Source: a virus
Virus record (IMG/VR): IMGVR_UViG_3300034061_001956
Coordinates: 1-31,386 of that record
Length of the DNA stretch: 31,386 bases
Direction: 5' to 3' (one strand)
The notes under the pieces were generated by a model, which worked only from the letters and a program-made list of their open reading frames with translations, had not been told where the DNA came from and did no database searches. Position numbers and translations under genes: made by a program. Shown here piece after piece: positions 8,669-16,092 of this stretch. The first letter of the stretch is position 1, and each line of letters opens with the position of its first letter.

Positions 8669-11600
8669 CAAACATGATTAATATTGCTGAATCCGTTTGT
8701 TTTATTTACTTCAATTAAATTATCTACCATATCTCGCATTGAATCTACGTGTGAGATAATGATTGAAAAATCAAATTTGGTTCTAAAATAATCAAATAAG
8801 TTTACAACCGATGAAATATGTTCTGCATCTAATGAACCCCAACCTTCGTCGATTGCAATGAAATTAGGACGAGGCAATGCTGAAACATTGATAAGTGCTA
8901 TGCGAATTGCTAATGATGAAATAAACCGTTCCATACCGGACGTTAATTCTAATGGCCAATAGTTATCTTCATCATATATGATATATCCATTAATATTTTT
9001 GCCATCAGTATTTAATACCATGTTAAAATCAACAACCTGATTAAGTACATTGTTTATTTCAGATTCAATTTTAGGAACAGCTTTTGAAATTAATTCATAC
9101 GGAATGCCATCTCGTTTAACCGATTCCAAATAATATCCATATGCCTTGTATTCAGTTTCTAATTGTCGATAACGATCCAATTGTTCGATTGCAGCACCTT
9201 TATTTGTTTTTGCAACTTCGATTGCACCAAAGAGTGATTTGATTTGTTCTTGTATATTTTTTATTTGTTCTGAACATGTTGCAATTTGTTGTTTGCATTT
9301 ATTGATTTGCGTATCAACATGTTGATTATGTGTAATTGCCGTTTCATTTTTGCGAAATGATTCTTGTCGTTCTACGGTAGTTTCTAATTCAGATTCTCGA
9401 GTTTGTAAATCACTCTCTAATATTTGCAATTGCAATTCATTGCGTTCTAACGTAATTTTTTTAGTTGCAATAGTATTTTTAAGTTTATTATACTGAGTTT
9501 CTAATTCAAATACTGGTTTTAATGATTCTAATTCCGTATTAAGATCTTCGATGCGTTGTTGTAAATCATTTAATATTGTTCGATCCGCTTCAATTGTATT
9601 TTGTGCCTCGATTGCATTTTGAATGAAAACGTTAGATGTACAGTATTTGCAGTTTGGATCATATTCGTGAGATTCAAGATGTTTAATTTTTTCTTGTTTT
9701 CCATTTACGATTTCCTTTTGTTGTCGATATTTTTGTAAAATTGTGTTAACTGAATGTTCTATTTTTGCGTATTGTGTTAGTTTGGATGTAATGTCATTAA
9801 CATCAAATTGAGTTATTTGTTCTTCGTGAGTTTCAATTTCTGCAGTTAGTGTTTCTAGGTCTTGTTCTGCCGTTTCGATGTCTTGTTGAATTGATTCAAT
9901 TGTAGCAATTAAATCTTGTTCTTGACGTTGCAATTCATCGATGTTTGGTCCATCGTATGTAGTTGGAAGTTTTGTTTCAATCAATGAAACAATTTGTTCT
10001 TGTAAATCATTTCTCGTGTCTTGTTGGGCATCTTCTTGTTGTTCTAAAGAAATAATATTGTCTTGGTTTTCTGAAATAATTGCATCAGCTTGAATGATAA
10101 TTTCAGCAAAATCTGTTTTCTTATAATCTTTTAAACGGCCCGATGTTTCTTTGATTTCATCTGCTGCAAGCTGATAAAGTTGTTCAAACACCGTAATATC
10201 TAAAAATTGTGATAATAAATCTTTGCGTTCTTTTTGTGACTTTTCAATAAAATTGTTGTTGTCAGCTTGAAGTGAAAATGCAGTTAAAATAAAATCATCA
10301 TAGGTGCCTAAATAGCGACGAATGTTTTTGTTTGTTTCACTACGTTCTTCTCCGTTTAAATTTTCTGAATCAGTATAAAATTCTACATCAACTTTAACGT
10401 GCGATTCTTTCTTTTTATTTTGAGTACCTCTACGTTCAATAGTATACATAACACCGTTCATTTCAAAACGAAATACACCACGGAACCATGTTTTCTTATT
10501 ATTTAAAACTTCATTTGCTTTGCTTGTTTTGCTACATTTATCAAATATGGTATAAGTAATTGCATCAAGCAAACTAGATTTTCCAGATGTATTTGCAGCA
10601 AATAAACCACATACATCAGACAAGTTTTCAAAATTTAAAACATTGCCTTCGCCATATGAAAACATGTTGTCAAATTCAAATGATACGGGATGCCATGTTG
10701 TATGACGAATTGATTCTACTGCAGGTAATTTTGAATTAATTGTGCGATTGATATGTCGAATAGCATCGACTTCTTCTGCAGTTGCTTGTGGAAAATTTGA
10801 ATCAATATAATCTGTTAATAGGGTGTTTTGATATTCAACGTCACGTACATTCCCAATAGCTAAGCTAGATGATGTTGAAGTTGCAGCACTACCAATTGTT
10901 CGTTGAATTGTAATGTCTTCTACATCATATTTTTTACGAATTGCAGCAATAAGTTTTTTCATATCCGCTGCACTCGTTTCATTAAATTTAATACGAACCC
11001 GAGGACGTTGTGGCATTCGAGCTGGTGCATTAATGATTGCTGCTCCTTGAGTTTCTATAGTTACATAACCATATTCATTGTGTATTTCATGAAACTCTGC
11101 ACTGCGTTGTTCTACGTCCCAAACCAATATTCCATGAATCAATGCTTCGCCATGATTTTGTTGAATCAATGAACCCGGATATGCAACTGTCTTTGCATCA
11201 TCTAAGAATTGTGCTGGCTTATGTATATCGCCTAACAACGTAATATCATGTCCTTCGAACAAATCAACACCTACATGTTCATTTGATATTTGATATCCAA
11301 TATCAGTTTTAGCAGTATTAACGGCACCATGGTGTAATGCAATTTTATATGGAGCTACGAAATCTTTAGCTCGAATATAATCTGCAGGTGTTTTATCAAC
11401 TGCCATATGATTCCATGTTATGCTGCCAAATTCAAACAAACCATTATCTTTGATAAAATGAATGTTTGGATTCTTAATAACATCTAATACTGGAGATATT
11501 GCATCAATCCTGTGCATGTTATTTAGATTCATATCATGATTACCTAAAATAACAATTGTAGGAATTGTAAATCCATTAAAGAAATCTACAAGCATTTGAA

Positions 11601-11814
11601 CTAGTTCCGGAGACATATCTAATTTGCTATGCACAATATCGCCAGTGACTACAGCAACACTATTTCCTGTTGCATGCGTTTCAATATGATCAAATAACGT
11701 TTTAAATACTTGTCGATATTCTCGATGCCGTTTCAATGTACGTATGTGTACATCGGAGATATGAAAAATTTTGTCAATTTTTTCTAAAGGAGAATCTATT
11801 CGTTTTATGTCCAT
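8668..11814 (-). CDS. Single-chain Mre11-Rad50 (SbcD-SbcC, gp47-gp46) nuclease-ATPase
   Basis: The product is 1048 aa and joins the two subunits of the phage recombination nuclease. Residues 15-250 carry the Mre11/SbcD phosphoesterase motifs: DVH (21-23), GDIVH (58-62), GNHD (91-94), HH (161-162) and GDIHKP (195-200). From about 375 the Rad50/SbcC half begins. Its Walker A-like AANTSGKSS (406-414) has Ala at the first P-loop Gly. A long coiled coil (about 550-900) has a zinc-hook CKYC (722-725) at its tip. The signature TSGMERF (958-964), Walker B FIAIDEG (985-991) and D-loop SLD (994-996) follow. In T4 these are separate proteins (gp47 about 340 aa, gp46 about 560 aa) that resect DNA ends for recombination-dependent replication. 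The start overlaps the end of the primase gene, and the joined frame is continuous with no sign of a frameshift. Confidence 0.95.
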   Translation of the reverse strand: MDIKRIDSPLEKIDKIFHISDVHIRTLKRHREYRQVFKTLFDHIETHATGNSVAVVTGDIVHSKLDMSPELVQMLVDFFNGFTIPTIVILGNHDMNLNNMHRIDAISPVLDVIKNPNIHFIKDNGLFEFGSITWNHMAVDKTPADYIRAKDFVAPYKIALHHGAVNTAKTDIGYQISNEHVGVDLFEGHDITLLGDIHKPAQFLDDAKTVAYPGSLIQQNHGEALIHGILVWDVEQRSAEFHEIHNEYGYVTIETQGAAIINAPARMPQRPRVRIKFNETSAADMKKLIAAIRKKYDVEDITIQRTIGSAATSTSSSLAIGNVRDVEYQNTLLTDYIDSNFPQATAEEVDAIRHINRTINSKLPAVESIRHTTWHPVSFEFDNMFSYGEGNVLNFENLSDVCGLFAANTSGKSSLLDAITYTIFDKCSKTSKANEVLNNKKTWFRGVFRFEMNGVMYTIERRGTQNKKKESHVKVDVEFYTDSENLNGEERSETNKNIRRYLGTYDDFILTAFSLQADNNNFIEKSQKERKDLLSQFLDITVFEQLYQLAADEIKETSGRLKDYKKTDFAEIIIQADAIISENQDNIISLEQQEDAQQDTRNDLQEQIVSLIETKLPTTYDGPNIDELQRQEQDLIATIESIQQDIETAEQDLETLTAEIETHEEQITQFDVNDITSKLTQYAKIEHSVNTILQKYRQQKEIVNGKQEKIKHLESHEYDPNCKYCTSNVFIQNAIEAQNTIEADRTILNDLQQRIEDLNTELESLKPVFELETQYNKLKNTIATKKITLERNELQLQILESDLQTRESELETTVERQESFRKNETAITHNQHVDTQINKCKQQIATCSEQIKNIQEQIKSLFGAIEVAKTNKGAAIEQLDRYRQLETEYKAYGYYLESVKRDGIPYELISKAVPKIESEINNVLNQVVDFNMVLNTDGKNINGYIIYDEDNYWPLELTSGMERFISSLAIRIALINVSALPRPNFIAIDEGWGSLDAEHISSVVNLFDYFRTKFDFSIIISHVDSMRDMVDNLIEVNKTNGFSNINHV

Positions 11815-12746
11815 AACATGTCCATTTTAAGTGCCATGATGCGCTCAAAAGTTAATATATCAGTATTGTTGATAATTTCTGTAATTTGTTCAAAACCTAA
11901 TTCCGATGCATCGGCATCTTCAAGTCGTATAAAATAAACATTTAATCCTTCTGCCATAAATCGTTCTGCAATTTGTATTGCATTTCGAAGTGCATCAGCA
12001 TCCAAGCAAATATAGATATCACGTACTCGTTTTTCGATGATTTTCTTTTGTAATGCCGGTTGAATGATTTTACCAAACAATGGAATTGCATTGCGTTTAA
12101 TTGCAATTGCATCAAATGAACCTTCGCAAAGAATAATTGGTTGTGACCAATTAATTGTTAAATCAAATCCAATGATGTCTTTTGAAATTTTAGGATTTTT
12201 ATGTTTTTGTTTGTCTGCTCGATAATATGCTCTTGATACAAAATAATTCAATTGTCCGGCATCATCGTAACTAGGAATAATTATTTTGCCAGAATATTCA
12301 CCTTGTTCACAATAACCAATTCGATACTTTAAAATATCCAACATAGTTACACCACGTTGTTTTAAATAATGAATTGCATTTCTATAATCAGGTGTTGTTT
12401 TTGCAATCCATAATGGAGCATAATGTTCCGGTAATGTGATTGCAGTAACTGTTTTTGTTTCAGTGGTATTGCGATATCGAGATGATTCGATTATTTTTGC
12501 TAGCTGTTCAAACCGTTCTTTAGGCAATCCCATTTGTTTAAACAAACTAGATATAGTTCGGCCTTTTTTATCAGATATCCAACAGTGCCATGGATTTTCT
12601 CCATTGTGGTTAGTATTGATATCAATTTCTAATTTAGGTTTGTAATGTGAAGTAAACGGAGAAAAGAATGCAATATTATTACCTGAAGTAGATTTTCCTT
12701 TACCTAAAACAGATTCTAATAATTGTAACAGTTTAAGATTCTTCAC
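11805..12746 (-). CDS. 61: DNA primase, T4 gp61-like, with degenerate zinc-binding domain
   Basis: The product is 313 aa and would make RNA primers for lagging-strand synthesis with the replicative helicase, which is not in this window. The N-terminal region (about 10-75) has the layout of the primase zinc domain (an FFSPFTSH..KPKLEI segment, then NPWHCW and GRTISSLF), but the usual metal-binding cysteines are missing apart from C54. A catalytic core follows, with a TOPRIM module: CEGSFDAIA (E208) and ICLDADA (D249, D251). The likely start is GTG at 12746, because the residues that follow fit the family; no Shine-Dalgarno is visible and an AT-rich stretch abuts the start codon. The gene is preceded by the largest non-coding gap, and its 3' end overlaps the Mre11-Rad50 fusion gene by 10 bases. 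Confidence 0.9.
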   Translation of the reverse strand: MKNLKLLQLLESVLGKGKSTSGNNIAFFSPFTSHYKPKLEIDINTNHNGENPWHCWISDKKGRTISSLFKQMGLPKERFEQLAKIIESSRYRNTTETKTVTAITLPEHYAPLWIAKTTPDYRNAIHYLKQRGVTMLDILKYRIGYCEQGEYSGKIIIPSYDDAGQLNYFVSRAYYRADKQKHKNPKISKDIIGFDLTINWSQPIILCEGSFDAIAIKRNAIPLFGKIIQPALQKKIIEKRVRDIYICLDADALRNAIQIAERFMAEGLNVYFIRLEDADASELGFEQITEIINNTDILTFERIMALKMDMLWT

Positions 12747-12924
12747 AATTATAATATAAAGAAATTCTGTAAGGAATCCAATTAATATTAATTAATAATA
12801 TATTGTTAAGCACATACATTTCATTACTGGCTTAACGATTGAATCAATAAATTCTTCAATCTATTAATAAAATAAATTTCATTAACTTTCATGAATATAT
12901 TATTTTTTTTTCAAAAAACAAACC
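12747..12924 (-). other. AT-rich intergenic gap with inverted repeat
   Basis: This is the longest non-coding stretch in the window (178 bp), between the endonuclease I stop and the primase start. It is almost entirely A and T. It holds a perfect 7-base inverted repeat, GTTAAGC (12805-12811) and GCTTAAC (12830-12836), with an 18-base spacer and no following T-run, so it is not an obvious terminator. Runs of alternating AT (about 12781-12803) and poly-T (12902-12910) flank it. A 22-codon reading frame on the minus strand (12824-12892) is probably chance. The ATATTTATA element seen elsewhere is absent. The gap could hold the promoter of the replication genes or a replication start, but nothing in it proves either. 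Confidence 0.5.
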
Positions 12925-13407
12925 TTATTTAAAAAAACGTTTAACATCAACTGCTTCTTCGCCTCGTTTTATGCATTCCGCCATCCATTCTGCAGGAATT
13001 TCTTTTTTTGCAACGTGCACGATTCCTAACTTACGAGCATATGCTTCATACGTAGTTGGAGAGGTTTTTGACAATTTTTGATTCGGATTTTGAAACACCA
13101 TTCTTATATCAATTCCAGGATTTGACTGCAATACGTGTTTCATTTTAGTACGATCTGCAGTAGTCCAACGTCCTTTTGTTTCAATATACATGGTTGCTCC
13201 GTTGCGTTTTGTAAACACAAAATCAGGTGTATATTTTGCTTTGCGCTCTGGCACAACGTAGTTTAATGTTTCTGCTTCGTAACGAAGTTCATACTCGGTT
13301 TGTTTGATTTGTTCGGATACGGTTAATTCTAATCCTGACTTATAACCATGTTTAAGTGCATTAGCTCGCTTCGAGTTTCCAGCACTGTGAAAGTGATTTC
13401 GTTTCAT
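12925..13407 (-). CDS. Endonuclease I, T7 gp3-like Holliday junction resolvase
   Basis: The product is 160 aa, about the length of T7 endonuclease I (149 aa). It would resolve branched DNA such as Holliday junctions and recombination or packaging intermediates. The catalytic set is complete: E27 in SGLE, D62 in YTPDF, and E76 and K78 in IETKG, compared with E20, D55, E65 and K67 in T7. Further shared segments are IRMVFQNPNQKL and SPTTYEAYARKLGI, and IPAEW near the end. T4 itself uses the unrelated endonuclease VII, so this is a replacement by a podovirus-type enzyme. The gene starts four bases after the stop of the M15-like peptidase gene and is followed by the 178-bp gap, so it appears to be the last gene of the cassette that starts at 17673. 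Confidence 0.94.
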   Translation of the reverse strand: MKRNHFHSAGNSKRANALKHGYKSGLELTVSEQIKQTEYELRYEAETLNYVVPERKAKYTPDFVFTKRNGATMYIETKGRWTTADRTKMKHVLQSNPGIDIRMVFQNPNQKLSKTSPTTYEAYARKLGIVHVAKKEIPAEWMAECIKRGEEAVDVKRFFK

Positions 13408-13410
13408 AAC

Positions 13411-14187
13411 TTACATGTAATCCCAATTAAGAGTTTTTGTTTGTTTTGTATATGTATTAGTAGAAGAATTCCATTTATCAAATGGAAATGATATTGATAC
13501 AGAGTCGCCATCTAATATTGCTTTATGTATCGCAGTACATGCATCTTGGAATACAGTGATATTTTTTGAATCTTCAAAACTACATTTATTTGAAATTTTA
13601 TCAATTACTGGCGTTTTTGCTAGTTGATTAAACAATGATTCAAAATATGCTGCAGCCCCTTCTTCATCATCTCCAATGCCTTTAGAAAATGGATTCCATG
13701 ATTTAAATTTAGAAAAATATTCTTCGGGTTTTTTTTCAGTTACATACTGTATATCATTGATTGCAGATTCTATAGAATCATTGTGTTGTTTTTTTGTTGA
13801 ATTTGATAATGATGATTTAATTTTAAAATCTACGTGCACGTGATCCGTATGGGGACTAACGCCGGAATATGTATTCCATCCTTGTGATAAGTTCCATATT
13901 TTACGATTATAAATTATGTTTTGTGCTTGAATTATATCGGCATTTTTAACTAACCAATTGGCTAATTTTTGCATAACCGGATCGCCTACACCTTTTTTTC
14001 CGTGCCAATCGATAGCATTGCCTGTTGAGTGCTGTGATGGTGTATTAGTGCCAGCAATATTTCTTTTACTCCATATTCCAATAGATTTCCATTTATCTGC
14101 AGAAAATTCTGGTTTAGATAAAACCAATTGTTTGCAAAACTTTGTTGCAGAAGTTTGTTCCGTAAGTAAATGTTTCAATGTTATCAT
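13411..14187 (-). CDS. M15-like metallopeptidase with capsid-targeting-like leader
   Basis: The product is 258 aa. The leader MITLKHLLTE (1-10) matches in length and pattern the T4 capsid-targeting sequence MKTYQEFIAE, which is cut after Glu by the prohead protease, whose rule is roughly (L/I)xE. Next comes a compact peptidase domain with SQHSTGNAIDW (51-61; H53, D60) and PHTDHVHVD (112-120; H116, H118), the zinc ligands expected for M15/LAS-type peptidoglycan peptidases. Residues about 130-258 are unassigned. The family cleaves peptide bonds in peptidoglycan. If the leader is real, the protein would be packed in the head and injected. An alternative is an endolysin whose N-terminus resembles the leader by chance. 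The start overlaps the stop of the MORN-like gene, and no Shine-Dalgarno is seen, so coupled translation is likely. Confidence 0.85.
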   Translation of the reverse strand: MITLKHLLTEQTSATKFCKQLVLSKPEFSADKWKSIGIWSKRNIAGTNTPSQHSTGNAIDWHGKKGVGDPVMQKLANWLVKNADIIQAQNIIYNRKIWNLSQGWNTYSGVSPHTDHVHVDFKIKSSLSNSTKKQHNDSIESAINDIQYVTEKKPEEYFSKFKSWNPFSKGIGDDEEGAAAYFESLFNQLAKTPVIDKISNKCSFEDSKNITVFQDACTAIHKAILDGDSVSISFPFDKWNSSTNTYTKQTKTLNWDYM

Positions 14188-15530
14188 TTAGTAGTGTCTA
14201 CATATTTTCCGTTTGTAAAAGTACCGGTTATAGTTGATTTAGTATCATCAGTATATAAAGTACCATTATTAGGATTTCCATCCAAATTAAACGTACCTTC
14301 ATAATATGATATTACTTTATTACTAGCATCATATGCGAATATTTTAGAGTTATTATTTTTTGTATCTATATCGTCAGCTGTTTTAAAACCATGATATACT
14401 CGATATGATACATCTGGCATCGAAGATACTACTTCTCGATTTGTAAATTGATATTCGCCGTCTGTAAATACACCATTTTCGGTAAATGTACCGATTCGTA
14501 TTTGATCGGGCGTTTTCCACGTACCATTACTAAACCACCAACGCTTACTAGTAGCATCATATGAAAATGTGCCATCTAATGTTGTATTACGTTGTTTAAA
14601 TATGCCTTTAATCGGTATTCCTTTTGTATTATTCCATGTGCCAGTAAAAGTAGAAGTACCAACTTTTTTATCAGTGACTTCTTGTATATCATCTTGTACA
14701 TTATCGATTTCTTCTTGATCTGCCGGGTCATCTGTTATATCATCCGTAGCAACCACACCTGGCGAACTAGCTACTCCAGGAAACTCATTTTTTGCAAAGT
14801 CATACCAAGCTTGTGGAGGATATGGAATTTCTTGTTTATTTTTTAGATACCATTTCCGATCAACATTCTCGATTCTATCTTCTATTAAATTTAGCATCAA
14901 TTTCATACTCTTAACACTTGCATTCCCTACCGCAATAAATGAGCTATCTGTAACAGCTGTATCACTTTGAAGTCCTTGGTGGTGAGCCATATATTTAAGC
15001 AGTGCGTTTTTCGTATTCATTACAAGTACAGTAACACGATATCGTTTACCTAGTTGTTTGACATTTCCATATAGATAGTAATATGCAGATATAAATGAAA
15101 TCTGATCTGGTTCATCTAAATTGATAGCATATTCAAGATTTGGTGCCGATGCATATTTACCATCTGGTCCAACATCTTCTTTTTTACTTTCCGGGTCGCC
15201 TCCTGATGCATTACATGCTGCTGCTATAGCCGTGGATAATCTCGATTCTGGTAATCGTTTCGTAACAACTGCAAATACATGATCCGCACCACATTTTTTT
15301 GCTAATTCGAAATCTTCTTTCTTAGTTCTTACTATTTTAGCTACACCTTCTGTTAATAGTGTTTTCTTGATAATGTGTTCTAAAATTGCACCGGGTTTAG
15401 GTTTAGCTGTTATTTTGTTTTGTTGTGACGGTGGCACTAATGCATATTTAATAATATTTTCTAACAATGCATCTTGTTGGCGTCGTTTCATTATCAATTG
15501 TCGTATAGCATCTTCTATTCGATTACTCAT
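14184..15530 (-). CDS. Protein with helical N-terminal propeptide-like region and MORN-like C-terminal repeats
   Basis: The product is 448 aa from ATG at 15530, chosen because AAAAAAGGAT precedes it at good spacing; a longer frame would need TTG at 15554. Residues 1-61 hold two related helices (ALLENIIKYAL at 21-31 and AILEHIIKKTLLTE at 48-61) that end in LxE or IxE, the consensus cut sites of T4-type prohead protease. LLTE followed by Gly at 61/62 is identical to the end of the neighbouring peptidase leader. Residues about 62-245 form an unassigned globular domain. After an acidic linker (about 260-290), the C-terminal part (about 294-445) repeats a beta-hairpin pattern (TGTW, DGTFSYD, NGTW, IGTFTENGVFTDGEY, EGTFNLDG, TGTFTNGKYV) like MORN repeats, which often mediate membrane or protein contacts. 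The function is unknown. It lies between two genes with packaging-type leaders. Confidence 0.82.
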   Translation of the reverse strand: MSNRIEDAIRQLIMKRRQQDALLENIIKYALVPPSQQNKITAKPKPGAILEHIIKKTLLTEGVAKIVRTKKEDFELAKKCGADHVFAVVTKRLPESRLSTAIAAACNASGGDPESKKEDVGPDGKYASAPNLEYAINLDEPDQISFISAYYYLYGNVKQLGKRYRVTVLVMNTKNALLKYMAHHQGLQSDTAVTDSSFIAVGNASVKSMKLMLNLIEDRIENVDRKWYLKNKQEIPYPPQAWYDFAKNEFPGVASSPGVVATDDITDDPADQEEIDNVQDDIQEVTDKKVGTSTFTGTWNNTKGIPIKGIFKQRNTTLDGTFSYDATSKRWWFSNGTWKTPDQIRIGTFTENGVFTDGEYQFTNREVVSSMPDVSYRVYHGFKTADDIDTKNNNSKIFAYDASNKVISYYEGTFNLDGNPNNGTLYTDDTKSTITGTFTNGKYVDTTK

Positions 15531-15547
15531 ATCATCCTTTTTTATAA

Positions 15548-16090
15548 TTACCAATCAATCATTACTAGTTTGTTGTTCCAAACCATAATGTTATCAGTTT
15601 TAAAATCCAAATCCAAATCTAAATCAGAAATTCCTGTTTTTTGTACATCTCGTTGCAATGCCCGTAAAAAATTAACGAAACGAACATCTGTATCGCGAGC
15701 ACCATCGGCATCTAAATAATCAAAAATAGAAACTTCGCCGCCTTCGCTACGAGCATAATTTTTATAGTTTTCAATAAATTGATCAATATTGGCACGTTGG
15801 TTTCCTGATAATTCTGATGCTTTTGACATAACGTACATGTTATTTCCATCAACATAATATACAGGAATAAACGTTGTAAATTCTGAATAACGATTAACAA
15901 TTACTTCTGCAACTTGATATTCTTCTTGTTCCGTTGTTATTTTAAATAATTTATCTTCACCCTCAATTTCATATACGCGACCATTATCGCCTTGCCCAAA
16001 CAATTTGAATTGTTTATTGCGTATTTTTTCTAATATGCGTTTTAAATCGCTATCAGTCATTTCTCGGAGAAGTTGTTTTAATCGTATCAT
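15548..16090 (-). CDS. Small kinase-like protein with capsid-targeting-like leader
   Basis: The product is 180 aa. Three ATG codons lie in a row at 16096-16088. The third (16090) is six bases after AAAGG, the best spacing, and gives MIRLKQLLRE as residues 1-10, almost the same as the leader of the peptidase at 14187. The rest reads as a reduced protein-kinase/phosphotransferase fold: a glycine-loop-like FGQGDNGRVY (31-40), LFKIT with K50 as the probable ATP lysine, YVMSK near a hinge (86-90), a catalytic-loop-like LDFKTDNIMV (D162, N167), and a terminal MIDW in which D179 would be the metal-binding Asp. The protein stops right there, so the activation segment and the rest of the C-lobe are absent. 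It may phosphorylate a small substrate or be a pseudokinase. The start region overlaps the end of the LamG protein gene. Confidence 0.82.
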   Translation of the reverse strand: MIRLKQLLREMTDSDLKRILEKIRNKQFKLFGQGDNGRVYEIEGEDKLFKITTEQEEYQVAEVIVNRYSEFTTFIPVYYVDGNNMYVMSKASELSGNQRANIDQFIENYKNYARSEGGEVSIFDYLDADGARDTDVRFVNFLRALQRDVQKTGISDLDLDLDFKTDNIMVWNNKLVMIDW

Positions 16091-16092
16091 CA

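Noticed and set aside
12753-12781. Sigma-70-like promoter (TTGGAT, 17 bases, TATATT) before the primase
   Set aside because: The -10 box ends six bases before the GTG start, which would leave almost no leader, and the region is so AT-rich that such matches are expected by chance.
12824-12892. 22-codon minus-strand frame in the 178-bp gap
   Set aside because: It is very short, AT-rich, has no Shine-Dalgarno and no recognisable product; chance is the simpler reading.
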